Below are positions 13,623 to 24,048 of a stretch of 64,000 nt of DNA, piece after piece. The DNA is from Chiridota heheva (taxonomy: Eukaryota; Echinodermata; Holothuroidea; Apodida; Chiridotidae), in the NCBI GenBank assembly GCA_020152595.1, contig JAIGNY010001587.1, forward strand, positions 3,912,501-3,976,500, in the 5' to 3' direction. The translations under genes and the position numbers were made by a program. Within the stretch, counting starts at the first letter, position 1. Each line of letters begins with the position of its first letter. The notes beneath the pieces are model-generated. The model saw only the letters and a program-made list of their open reading frames with translations, made no database searches and was not told where the DNA came from.

Positions 13623-14299
13623 AAATAATGGGTTATGAGTTTGTTTGAAGGATTTATACTCGATCGTGGAACATAGACATAGTTGATTTCGTCAGAGGGT
13701 ATGTTGGTTCTTAGTCGTAGATCATCGGGACAGTTTTGGGTCAAATCAACAAACAAATACCTATGGCTCCGGGGCCCCCTCATCTGTAAATGCTTCTTCA
13801 AAATACTTTGTCTGTGTCGGAAACATTTGGTATGCTAAATGTTTGATTTGCGATCTATCGCGAGGGTTCTTGAAGAGAATCGTGTAATGCGTGTTTAAGC
13901 TGATAGTTCTGTGTTGTTTCCCACGATGAAAGATATTTTGAACAAGGTAAATAATGGATAAACGTTATGATGGGATCCTCTCGTAAACAGTTGTGATATT
14001 TTCACATCATTTCCACTTTCCTCCATCAAATCGTCAATGATGATCAAATTTTTGAATCGTCCATCTATAACATCATCCAGATTTCCTGGTATACCTTGAT
14101 AGAATTGTATGCATGGTACAGACTGTTTAATATTTTCAAAGAGGGGTTGCCATTCTCCATATAACAGAATAATCTTCTCGGGGACTGGACAGATCAAACT
14201 TTTGTAATGCTTTGGTAAATTTCTCACAAGAAAGCTCTTTCCGGATTGCGTGGGACCAGTAAAAACACTTGTAAAAGGATGTTTAAATACACAAGTCAT
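13619..14299 (-). pseudogene. FtsK/HerA-type genome-packaging ATPase, frameshifted
   Basis: It starts at ATG 14299. Walker A is GPTQSGKS (residues 15-22), followed by YGEWQPLF, Walker B NLIIIDDLMEE and the typical FTRGSHHN. After about residue 120 the frame is lost; the remaining segments (SLNTHY, FKNPRDRSQ, then VDLTQNCPDDLRLRTNI near the end) are found in other frames down to 13619. At least two frameshifts lie near 13915 and 13780. The intact enzyme pumps DNA into preformed capsids. The C-terminal LRLRTN segment is diagnostic of the Polinton family. Confidence 0.85.
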
Positions 14300-14352
14300 A
14301 ATGAACAGTTGACATACAATATCTAAATAACCCTAAAAAAAGGTAAGAGGTA

Positions 14353-14625
14353 CTATAGAAAAATAGTGGATGCGTTTGACATGGAAGAGAATGAACTATC
14401 AGAGAATGAACTATCAAAGAAATTAGATGTTGAATTATTTGCATTACGATTCCCACTAGATTCCGCTCTATCCCGTCGATACAGCACTAACCATAGAATA
14501 AAAGATATACTAAACATTATAGATACTGTTCTTTTGATAATTTCTTGACATTTTGGACCCATACTGATGGATGAAGCTTGAACAAATGACTTTTTTCTTG
14601 ATTTAACAAGGTATTTTATTGCCAA
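14353..14625 (-). CDS. possible small membrane protein between ATPase and PolB
   Basis: A 90-codon frame starts 20 bases inside the end of PolB. One strongly hydrophobic segment (VSIMFSISFILWLVLY) follows a basic N-terminal part, and a Ser/Asn-rich tail ends it. A single-span protein is plausible in a capsid-forming element. However, the frame is short and AT-rich DNA can yield such frames by chance, so the call is tentative. Confidence 0.35.
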   Translation of the reverse strand: MAIKYLVKSRKKSFVQASSISMGPKCQEIIKRTVSIMFSISFILWLVLYRRDRAESSGNRNANNSTSNFFDSSFSDSSFSSMSNASTIFL

Positions 14626-17600
14626 AGGGTAGCGTGTTATAATCCTTCAAAATAATACGTTTATCATAGACAATACGATAGTCTTTATGTGATGTTTTAG
14701 TGAGTATACTTTTAGAATAAGTATCTCTGACCATCTTTGATGGATCACTAATTGTGATGGGTATTTTCCCTAATGCTGCATCTCGTTTTCTTTCCTCTCT
14801 TGTTTTAGCAGGACGTAAAATAAAAGGTTCACATGATTTATCATCATCAGTATGGGCTTTGATCCACTGTTGAACCATATGTTTGACAGAATCATAATTA
14901 ACCAGTTTTGATGTCATGAAATTAAGTGTGATTCCACGCACCTTTACACATGTTTTACCTGAACCTAATTGGTATGCATAGTTTTTGGGTCCCCCAGAAA
15001 CAAAGAAGTAATGTGATTACCATCTTTTGGGTCAATTTCATTGCTTAGGTCACCCAGGTAATCCCCTAAAGGTGGTTCCCATAGATTATCCCTTTGACAG
15101 AAGATCACCTAATCCGTATCGTAGTAGACTACTCTGTCTTGCAACCTATCCAAAACATCATATAATTTGAGTCTGGCATGCCCTGTTGTAAAACAGGCTA
15201 TTACAATGTTAGTGCGTGTGTTTGTTTCTACAAATTCATTTTTGAATCTGTGTTTTCCTTTGGCACAGTATTCGCCCAAAAATTTAACATCGGACACCTC
15301 AATGGTTGGACAGGTTAATGCAATTAATAATTCTAGGGGTTTAGAGATCATTACTGTCTGCATTTGACGGTTAGCTTGGGCAAATTTGCCCCAAAAGCTT
15401 TTGAGTCCCACCTTACATACCGCCCTCATCCCCGCGTTATATTCGATGTTGTCAGGATTCAGTTCAATGCCCTCTTTTTCCTTATACTTTCTACAATAGG
15501 TTTCTTTATCTTCGTCAGTCTTCACCCAATTCACATAACCTGTGAACAATCCATCCGTTTTTGTTTCCATATCATATTCCTCCTTGTTAGGAAAATGCCA
15601 AAGCTGAACAATTTGAGATATTCTGTATCCCTTTTTAATAGCTTTCTGCACTTCCAATGATACCCATGTACCATAAAGCATTCGTTCTTCATCTGTATGA
15701 TCACACCGTGTTGTTTGTTTACACACAGCGCATGTTTAACATAGGCAAAAGAGTTTGAGAGGTAAGACCGGATGATATAAATCGGATGGCGGTAAAATGG
15801 CACATTTATTGATCCCAAAGTAAATTTTCCACAGGCTCAAAATTATTATCAATAATAATAGGCTGACCGACAGGATAAGCTTTCGTTTTGTTCGTATAAG
15901 GATATAAAGACGTAAAGTTAACATATTTAATCTTTTCTGAGCCCTTGACTTCATAAAAGAGGCGGCTTGCATTGACCCTTCCGCCAAAAAATGCATCGCG
16001 TGGGACGATTTGTTCTTTCACATGGAAATCTTGTAATAGATGTGCAATATTATCTGTGTTTGAATTTAACAGCATATCAAATTCATGCTCCCAAATTTCT
16101 GCCACGTTATAAGCCAAGGCTCGTAAGCTGTCTACCTTCTCTCTCGTGTCTCAATACAAATCCCCGATAGACTTATTTGTAAAAGGATTCAGAATGGTTT
16201 CCCTATAACAAGAGAGACAACCATGATAAAAACAACCATGAAATTCATAGACTTTTTTTGTTCTTTCACAAAAACCATCCACATGCATACCATACAAATT
16301 TTCTCCCCTGTTCTTTGCATGTTGAATGTTGATTTTATGTTTTTTGGATAAATAATGCAACCATTTGAGAGCTTTGACACTTTGTGGTTTACCTTCCTCA
16401 TACCCTAGATGGGGGATGAGGGCTATGGTTTCTGGCTTGAGAAATAAAGCTCTATATGCTAAATTACAAGCACTTACAATGGTATCTGAAGACCTAAAAG
16501 GATCGACACCTGTGAAGACTTCTTCTGTCTTGGTCAGTGTTTTAAATATTTCTCTAAATTTAACCATACAACGGCGCAGAATATCTACATCTCCTCGACA
16601 ATACGTAACAAGTTCTTTTTGCAAATCAAACTCAACACCCGTTTCTTTGTTCCTATTAAACCACTCCATAAATTCTTGTCTTTCTGGTGGCATCATTTTG
16701 TCAATTCCATAGTATTTTGGTTCTGCAAGAGGACCCACATAATTTTGATTTGAAGAGGTGCTGAAAAAATGAGGGAAATGGCATTTTACAATTTCCTGAA
16801 TGCCAAACGCCTTCAGAAATTTTCGTAATGGTAGAGTCACAAAACTTAAACTGACCAAAATTCTATTTCTGGGATCTTCTATTTCGATCATAATTAATTT
16901 AACGCCCCTTGATACCACAGTAGGTGGACGAACTGTTTTACGATCTATCAAATATTCCAATAGAAAATATCCATCATAGGCCTGCATATTATGCGCAAAA
17001 ACAATACTATCATGATGTTGTTCATGAAAAAGCCAATCTCCAAACTGTTTCAAAGTGTCCAGTCCTTTAAAAACCACTTCCCTTTCACCCTCCTTTCCAC
17101 AATTTTTACAATCTTTGACTTCATCGTGATCTAGACATTTTGTACACGCGCACTGACATATCACTAAATTTGGAACATGTTTCTCAGTATCTTGCACACA
17201 TTCAAAGTCAAAAAATAAATATTTAACCCCATCCCGTTTTTTTTATTCTTTTTGATGGTTTAAGTTGGTAATTCAGATGATCCTCAGGCCCCTTCTCCTC
17301 TCCATCAGCATCTCTCTTTCTTTTATCTAAACTTGTGACCTGATTTTTTTAAATTGTTTTTACGTTGACGGTTTCATATAACATTGATGTGATAATCGGT
17401 TCACATATTCCTTACAAATGTTACAGAAGTCATCAGCACAGTCATGCTCCTTTAAAGTCTTCTTATATTTACTAAAATCGTAAGTGCGGCGACACTTTTT
17501 ACAACGAAAAAGTTTTTCACATATTGAAATCTTTTTCAATGTACCCTTTTTAATTTGATGGTTGTGGTAACATGTGTCCTTTTTGAAATTTAGAACATAC

Positions 17601-18865
17601 ATGCTCAGCACTCTTATCATTAAAATCCCTCCACAACATGTATAACATGCACTACAAACAGGATCACACATATGATGTGCAGGCATAGAGTATGTTTTCA
17701 AACATTTATTACAAAAGTATTTTGCGCTTAAAAATCCGGCCATGGAGGTAATGACATGATAATGATTCCCTGCATGATATAAGAAAACTGTGTTAGCAGT
17801 TTCGGGACCCTCGAATATGGGTAACTTCTGGTTTTCCCCACTATAAATAATAAGACGGTATTCAGGTAACAACACCTTTTGAAATTGATCATACATTTAA
17901 GCATTTACAAAATCTGGTTAAACATTCGCCCATGCATAAAGCTCCAGTGCTTCTTCTCGTACTGGACCATATCCTTTTCGGATACTTTCCCGTTGTGGGT
18001 TGTTTTTCCTATCGAAATATAACTGGGCCACGATGACTGCCCTACCAAAACATATATTTTCTGTTTCTGTAGGAGGTGCCGTAATTCTTAATATGCTTTT
18101 TTTTTTCTTTTGCAAACGCTTCCTGCATGAAATGCGAAAATTTTCTACGAGCTTCTCCATTAAGATTCCTGATGATCATGAAGTGAATCGTCACTCCTTC
18201 ATGGAGATAAAAATCTTTATTCGACTGAAGAATTTTTTCAAGTTCTTCAAAAAATTTCTCAGCGGAAAAATTTCTTTTTAACATGAACGGTATGGCTCAG
18301 GTGAAATAATAACAAAACGAAGAAAATCTGTGTCTGCAACATCACTCAACTGATGGTCACCAAGGTTTTCAAAAGCAAATGAAAGCAGTACAAGAATATT
18401 CTGAATATTTTGTTGAAATCTTTCTAGCTTTTCCATATCTAGGTTCAAGCTATACGTTCTTTGTTCACCATTAAAATATCTATGATGGCGAGTATGTAAT
18501 AAACTTCACCTTACGAGTTCATTGAATTCGGGTTGCCTATTGCTTTCATCACCCTTGTCCCCCTCCAACCGCCCATCAACGGTGTTTTCTAAACTATGTA
18601 TTTTATCATTTTCAAAGTCATTTTGATCACGACTGATAACAGTTGTGTCATGGTTACTAGAAGCATGAATATTATTACCATCTCCTGACAGTGCACCACT
18701 TAAATTGCTTTCATTCCCTACATCAACTAGATTCTTAGTACCGTCTTCACCATTCCTATTACTTACGGATATAACTCTCTCTTTGCTATTATTATGGTCA
18801 TCTCTGTCATTCTGACTAACCACATTTTCCTCATTCCAACTAAAATTATCTATTATCTCTGCCAT
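14603..18865 (-). pseudogene. polB: Polinton 1 protein-primed family B DNA polymerase
   Basis: The gene reads leftward from about 18865. An Asn/Asp-rich leader comes first, then a zinc-binding region (HYHVITSMAGFLSAKYFC, CxxC and Cx2H pairs), then exonuclease motifs FDFEC near 17205, NMQAYDGYF and YCRGDVD. The polymerase part has FTSLYPYTN (motif A), SFWGKF (motif B), YYDTD (motif C), SGGPKNYAY and DYRIVYDKR to the end at 14603. Breaks include stops at 18506, 17221 and 15109 and several shifts. Two catalytic lesions are visible: the motif A Asp is Asn (15917-15919), and a stop directly follows YYDTD. The length of about 1,400 codons suits the family. Confidence 0.88.
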
Positions 18866-18873
18866 GTCATTAC

Positions 18874-19305
18874 TTACTTCAAACGAACTTGGTAATATAT
18901 TACTCGTTGAAGTTTGTGAGGCTTGAAAGCTTGTAGATGGGACAGTGAATCACTTGCCTCTCGTTCTTGTACATCCACTTCATTATTATCTAAAATACCT
19001 CTAACCTGTATATTGGGCTTGCGATAACCTCTTCGCCCGTTGGCCACGATATGATGAATGACCCCTTCATCCATTTGGGAAAATATTGTTTGCAGTTCCT
19101 CTCTCTGCCTCTGCTCCAACGATGGTCGTCTTCTTGAAAGCCGTGTCCTTCGATGAATTTTCATTTCTTCCAACACGAAATACAAAATCTTTTCTGAAAC
19201 ACTTTTAGGGAGAACATATTCAAAATCTTTTTTGGTCGGTTGATCAAATGCAAAATGGAGATCTTTTGGTTTACCAGATTTATTAATTTGCCTCCAACTT
19301 TCCAT
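18874..19305 (-). CDS. unknown protein upstream of PolB, intact (143 aa)
   Basis: The frame starts MESWRQINKSG and is rich in charged residues, including an Arg-rich helix (IHRRTRLSRRRPSL) and QREELQTIF. It ends 9 bp before the ATG of the PolB frame. It could be a separate accessory protein or a former N-terminal extension of PolB. I do not recognise the family. It is intact while PolB is not. Confidence 0.45.
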   Translation of the reverse strand: MESWRQINKSGKPKDLHFAFDQPTKKDFEYVLPKSVSEKILYFVLEEMKIHRRTRLSRRRPSLEQRQREELQTIFSQMDEGVIHHIVANGRRGYRKPNIQVRGILDNNEVDVQEREASDSLSHLQAFKPHKLQRVIYYQVRLK

Positions 19306-19933
19306 TCTGGATTAAAACTTTTGAATCAGACGAGAATAGTTTTTTTATAAATCAAAATGGTACGGCAAGCTCTGTTCCAATAAATAGACTAACTGTAAAG
19401 TGTAGAAATTCCCCGAGAGTTATTCAATAGTCAAAAAACAATACACGATTTGTAATATTAGGGTCGAAAGATGTTTATAATCAAGTCTCAAAGTAAAAAC
19501 TCTAACATATTTTTTTATTCTATGACAGCATACAATGTACCAATATTCCAATAATAGAATTTATAAGAGTTTGAAAATATGTAATCATCAGCCAAAAAAC
19601 GGCAGAAAAAAACATGTAAGTGTAGATTGAAACACCTATGCTTTGCTTGACATAAACTCCTCTTTATACCCTGTTAGAATCTTTTGTAAACATTGTGTTT
19701 CATAGCAAATGTCAAGATAAACAAATAGACATCACCATCTTTCAGTGTCCTAGGAGATGTCCTTGGATTGTTTTTTTTATATGTAAACAATCTTACTCAG
19801 CCAGACATTGTTCAAAACGATGAATTTCTATCATGCTCTTTGTCCAGTGGTACCTCCATGGTTTTTCCCTCCATCAAAAAAACAAAACAATAATTGTTTT
19901 ATTGCTAAATTCTGCATGCTGCATACACTACAG
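19306..19933. other. no gene seen between two Polinton 1 ORFs
   Basis: AT-rich sequence with short direct repeats and no coherent frame. It probably holds the 5' region of the minus-strand gene to its left, but no promoter motif is convincing. Confidence 0.4.
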
Positions 19934-20584
19934 TTATGCATCAAAATAAAATCGTACAAGTGGGTATGGAGTTAGTTCTGCTATTGCTTCTCCCACTTTG
20001 GGAAACAAACGCTGTACTTCTTTCCACTGCTTCATTTTTAGCACGGGACCTTTACGAGTCGGTATAAACTCTTCTTTCATCAACAGCCGAACATCTACAT
20101 AAATATTGTTTTTGAAACGTTTTACACACATTATGACTTCATCACCCAGTGGCCACTTGTTTGATTCTATGTCCTCCTCAGAGGATGAACTGATCAATTT
20201 GGAAATTGCTTTGTTCACCTTTGGAGTCAACTCTTTCATCGCTTCCCACTGCGTTGTTTTAAGTGAGATTTCTTTTTTCGTCGGAAAATACTTCACCCCA
20301 TACTGCTGAAATGATCTCAGATGAATATAAACTCGTCCTTCATAAATATTTACAGAGATGAAATCATCGTTTCCCAGATAGTAACGATACGATCCATTCG
20401 GTTGCAAACCCTGTTTAATATCCGGAGGCACAACTACATTTTCATCTTTCTTTTCTGGTGTGTCTTTCTTTTCTGGTTCGTCTTTCTTTTGCTGGGTTCC
20501 ACTGAATTCTCCCACAATCACAAGTTCAGAATCAAACATATTAGGATAAATCCCTGCTTCATCTGCGCCATACAAAAATGCCAT
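19934..20584 (-). CDS. double PC4-like ssDNA-binding protein, intact (216 aa)
   Basis: Two copies of a PC4-type module are visible: residues 69-127 (FISVNIYEGRVYIHLRSF, PTKKEISL, TTQWEAMKEL) and 146-203 (EVIMCVKRFKNNIYVDVR, PTRKGPVLKM, KQWKEVQRLF). The pattern of beta strands ending in a P-T-[KR]-K-x-[IV]-[SL]-[LK] turn and a QW helix is that of the transcription cofactor PC4/Sub1, which binds melted DNA. A Lys/Glu linker (KKDEPEKKDTPEKKDE) precedes repeat 1, and a Ser/acidic linker joins the repeats. The frame is intact beside a dead PolB. A role as replication SSB or late transcription factor is inferred. Confidence 0.6.
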   Translation of the reverse strand: MAFLYGADEAGIYPNMFDSELVIVGEFSGTQQKKDEPEKKDTPEKKDENVVVPPDIKQGLQPNGSYRYYLGNDDFISVNIYEGRVYIHLRSFQQYGVKYFPTKKEISLKTTQWEAMKELTPKVNKAISKLISSSSEEDIESNKWPLGDEVIMCVKRFKNNIYVDVRLLMKEEFIPTRKGPVLKMKQWKEVQRLFPKVGEAIAELTPYPLVRFYFDA

Positions 20585-21277
20585 GATTCTTAAAGGGTAA
20601 GTCGAAACTTGCTTTCCAAAGTTTAGAAGTTCAATTTAGGGTAGTACCGCCGTATCTCGTTTTTTGGCTGAAAGTGTTACCTATGAGGAGCAGGGGCTTC
20701 TATTTAATTCCTTTTCCCTAACAACCCTGTTTGTGTAGTCATTTTCATGGAAACTGTGTTTGTTAATAACACCCAAAATACCCAAACACATTTTTTTATT
20801 TTTGTGGACTGTCCTACCTTCACAACACTCAAAACATTTCTGTTTCCATTGTCTCTTCTTCCTTGACAACCAAATTTTAAAACTGTATCTAATTTTTAGC
20901 TCTTTTTCCTTCTGTTTCCTTCAATCTTGATCACTTTGTTTTTCTCTCTTCTCGTTTTTTCAATAATATTTATTATCTTTTTCATCTCTACATTCGTTTT
21001 TTAATTTGTACTTTTTTTTAATCTTTACATATGTTTTTAATTCATATTTCTTCTTTTTATATCTTCATTTGCTTTTAATTTATACTTATTCTTCGTTATC
21101 TTTTAATTTTTTTAATTTATATATATATTTTTTATTTCTTGATTTTTTTTGGAATTAATTTTTACTTTTTTCTGTGTTTTGCATACACTATTTATATAAG
21201 TATACTACCTCCCCCCCCCCTCAGCCATTTGTTTTCCTTAACAATCCCTTTCTCTCGAAATGCCTTTTGTTGCCATG
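20585..21277. other. T-rich intergenic sequence, no supported gene
   Basis: Very T-rich on the plus strand, especially 20900-21200, with a C-run near 21215. A short minus-strand frame with clustered cysteines (20681-20869) is not convincing. The right end of Polinton 1 probably lies in here, but no terminal repeat was recognised. Confidence 0.4.
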
Positions 21278-21432
21278 TGACGTCAGCGCATGACTATTCC
21301 AACACTTCAACCCCAGTGTTTAACCTTCTTTCTAGGCCTGTATGACGTCATTGATCTGTTTCTACCTCCCCGGATGACGTCATGTCGCTTTGGGAATCAC
21401 TGACGTCATGCTGACGTCAAAATATGACGTCA
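21278..21432. promoter_or_regulatory. cluster of six perfect CRE palindromes (TGACGTCA)
   Basis: TGACGTCA occurs at 21278, 21343, 21375, 21401, 21412 and 21425. The eight-base palindrome is the consensus cAMP-response element bound by CREB/ATF dimers. Six exact copies in 155 bp is far above chance. The cluster lies about 0.7 kb upstream of the PC4-like gene (minus strand) and directly after the X5 coding end. It could be an enhancer for either element, or a degenerate coding repeat. Confidence 0.6.
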
Positions 21433-21524
21433 CTCCCTGAAGTGTCCTCAAAAGGGTCACTCCCTGAAGTGTCCTCAAATGGTTCTACCTGAGGTGTCAT
21501 CATTTCTACTCATGTCTTGGTAAG
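21420..21524 (-). pseudogene. gene X5, 3' part, separated from its start by a BEL element
   Basis: Joining the sequence left of the BEL insertion to 28901 continues the X5 frame with a Gln-Asp-Met start of the segment. A shift and a stop follow, and then another frame contains a 9-residue acidic repeat (PFEDTSGSD type), encoded by a 27-bp tandem repeat at 21429-21479. The end is near 21420. Disorder and acidity suggest a tail; function unknown. Confidence 0.5.
21429..21479. repeat. 27-bp tandem repeat (about 2 copies) in the X5 tail
   Basis: GTCACTCCCTGAAGTGTCCT and the following four bases recur at 21429 and 21456. A period of 27 keeps the reading frame, so the repeat encodes nine residues per copy. 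Confidence 0.8.
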
Positions 21525-21946
21525 TATAACTGCCGGAGCTTGGAAACCGACAAAAGTTGTGTTCGTACCATTCGAAGGCTAATGATAACGTTACTTAACT
21601 GAAATGACAAGTACTTAAATCACGTAATGTAACAAACAGCGTGTATTTACAGATGTACAGTTTACCAACAAGTTTTCAGTTCAAAATAATAACGTACACA
21701 GACGATGCAGGAGTAGGTTACTTGTCTTGTTCACAAATTGATTTGAATTGTAGTCGTATCTCAAAAAAATATCCTATTATATCACACCGTAAATACCTTG
21801 CTGGCTTTGTAGCCTCCAAGCAAGCGAACGAAAATCCGAAAATGTGAAAATCACCCCCACACTAAACTTACCCAAACAGTCGTTAACTAGACTTTGACAG
21901 ACATTCGTTTATCACCAGAAAATGACAAAGCAAGTCTGCGCCTACA
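21525..21946 (-). repeat. BEL/Pao 3' LTR
   Basis: This is the partner of 28479-28900, with the same length and near-identical ends (TATAA... to ...CGCCTACA on the plus strand). A G-rich run (AGGGGCCGG on the minus strand) lies just inside and can act as the polypurine tract. Confidence 0.93.
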
Positions 21947-22813
21947 CCGGCCCCTAATTGTACAAACGAAAGAAGTTTGACAATTACCTTATGAAAAAAA
22001 AATTCAAACAGAGGTAATAATACATAATGAATGCATGAAAAATACATGAAATAGGTCAAAGAAGAATTTTTTTTGAATGACCAAAACCATGCATGTTCTG
22101 AAAGTTCACTCACGCAAGTTTAGAGAGCTCGGTTCAAATGTTTGCATCAAAGTCATGTAAAAAAATAAAATAAACATGTTCATTAATGCTTACAAGATAA
22201 AGTTTATATTTTTCATCAAAGTTATAAACACAACTAAATCAACACTCTAATCAGTCAATGAAATCTATAAAAGATAATGAACCATACCCATGTAGGCTTT
22301 CACAGCCTGAAACCAAGGGCGCTTGGTTCACCATGGGAAAATTATAGCTTCTCAAAAGAATTCAAGAAATCACATTGCTGAAGTAGTCATACACAAATGT
22401 TACATACAAAAAATAGCATGAGTAACTTTATGCATAAAGTTTACTAGAAAAAATTAATTAGACCTTCACGGTCATTACCCAAGAGCGCTTGGCTCACCTT
22501 GGTAAAGAGAAACACAAACAATGATTAATGATCGGCCTCTAACAAAAAACATAATTTGGTGATTGGCCGTTCCAAAACAGAGATTGCAGTTTTCACTTTT
22601 AAACGCCGTACCTCTCCTTGTTTATCTGGTACGAGAGCTATGATGCGTCCCAATAACCAAGAGTGTTAGGCACCTTATTTTCCACAATCAAAACAATGTT
22701 TTTAATCTGAACGTTTTTTCTTGGTTTTAACCATTTCTGACGCTGCTGAAGTTGAGGTAGTATTCACGGATCCACCTCCTCCAGAAGAGGTCAGCAAGAA
22801 ATTGTGCCTGTCT
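21947..22813 (-). other. BEL/Pao 3' non-coding region with repeated palindromes
   Basis: No ORF is called. CCAAGGGCGCTTGG (22313) and CCAAGAGCGCTTGG (22479) are two copies of a near-palindrome about 166 bp apart, with a degraded third near 22652. Each lies next to a short Thr/Ala-type hairpin (TTCACAG, TTCACGG). Confidence 0.5.
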
Positions 22814-23673
22814 TCAACGCCGCCTCAAATAGATATCTGTTTTTTTTTTAAGATTCCGGGTGGAGGCTGGTCTACCCTTCAGAAGCAACAGGTGGTTGGG
22901 GGTAAGGGGTTCTACATCATTGAGGTCCAGTGACACTACACTTAAAAGTCGACTGTTTATAGTCGCTTCTACCTCGCACATTATGGTTTGCAAGCTTTCA
23001 TCTCTTAAGGTCTGTGAGTTAAGCAAAACATTCAGGATCCGCCGAACAGTGCAAATTTGCCGTTCCCACACGCCTCCATAGTGTGAACCAGTTGGTGGAC
23101 TGAATTTCCAGTAATGTTGGCTTGTAGCATCTGATTTCTGAATTTTGCTTCATTCCATTGTTGAATACTGCGTTTCAACACTTGATTTGCTGCTCCATGA
23201 TTTGGGCCATTGTCAGACCAAATTTCCGCAATTTGTCCTCTCCTTGAAATAAACCTTCGTAAAGCGTTGATACAAGAATCAGTGTCTAATGAATTAGTCA
23301 CCTCCAAGTGTACGGCACGTACTGCAAAACATGTGAAAATCACACCATATCTCTTCACCATTGATCTTCCTTGCTAAACTTCAAAAAGTCCAAAGAAGTC
23401 CACACCTACTCTTGTAAAGGGTGGCTCATCTGGGGTCATACGGGAAGTGGGTGGGTTAGCCATCATTTTTTCACCTGTTCTTCCCCAAAAAGGTCGACAA
23501 GTAACACACCGGTTGATGCATCTGCGTACCAAGGCATGTGCTCTTACAATCTAGTATTTCTTTCGTAGAAGTGATAGCATTAGAGCTCTTCCTGCCTGGT
23601 GAAGTTGTTCATGGGTTTCTCTTATTATCATCTCCGTCACATAAGAGTCCTTTGGGAGAATGTACTGATGTTT
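22814..23673 (-). pseudogene. BEL/Pao integrase
   Basis: Segments in several frames give the zinc-finger part (INRCVTCRPFWG), MANPPTSRMTPDEPPFTRVG, the first Asp in GVDFFG, YGVIFTCFAVRAVHLEV, the second Asp in WSDNGPNH and the Glu in GVWERQICTVRR, followed by PLTPNHLLLL. This is the D-D-E integrase of BEL/Pao. Frameshifts near 23355 and 23080 and a stop inactivate it. Confidence 0.82.
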
Positions 23674-24048
23674 TTATTCCTCTGGCATAGCTGACCAGCT
23701 AAGCCGTCCTCCAACTCTTAGCACCCCATCTTCGTACCTTGGGTCCAGTTTGCGAATAGGACTGAATTTCTTAATATATCTCTTCTTAAAGCCATCACTT
23801 AAAGCAGCAATTTCATTGAGAAATGCTTGGCCTTGAATGAGCTTTATCAGAGTTAATTCTGCTTCTTCTAAGTCTGCCACTGACAACTTCATGTTCAGTT
23901 TCCTTTGTCTGGCCTGGTTCATCAATTTGGGTATTTTCTTTAGGTCTTGGTTCCTAAGACTTTTGCGCATGTTGCTGAGCTCCTTGAGCAACGATTTCAG
24001 TTTCTGCATCCACGCTATGTGACGTTCAACTTGAATCAGCTTGAGCAT
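23674..24048 (-). pseudogene. BEL/Pao RNase H-integrase linker
   Basis: Helical, basic segment ending LDPRYEDGVLRVGGRLSWSAMPEE. The GVLRVGGRL sequence is the conserved lead into the BEL integrase zinc finger. The frame then stops at 23674. Confidence 0.75.

Noticed and set aside
20681-20869. Cys-containing frame that slightly resembles a piggyBac zinc finger
   Set aside because: Spacing of cysteines does not fit and no transposase is nearby.
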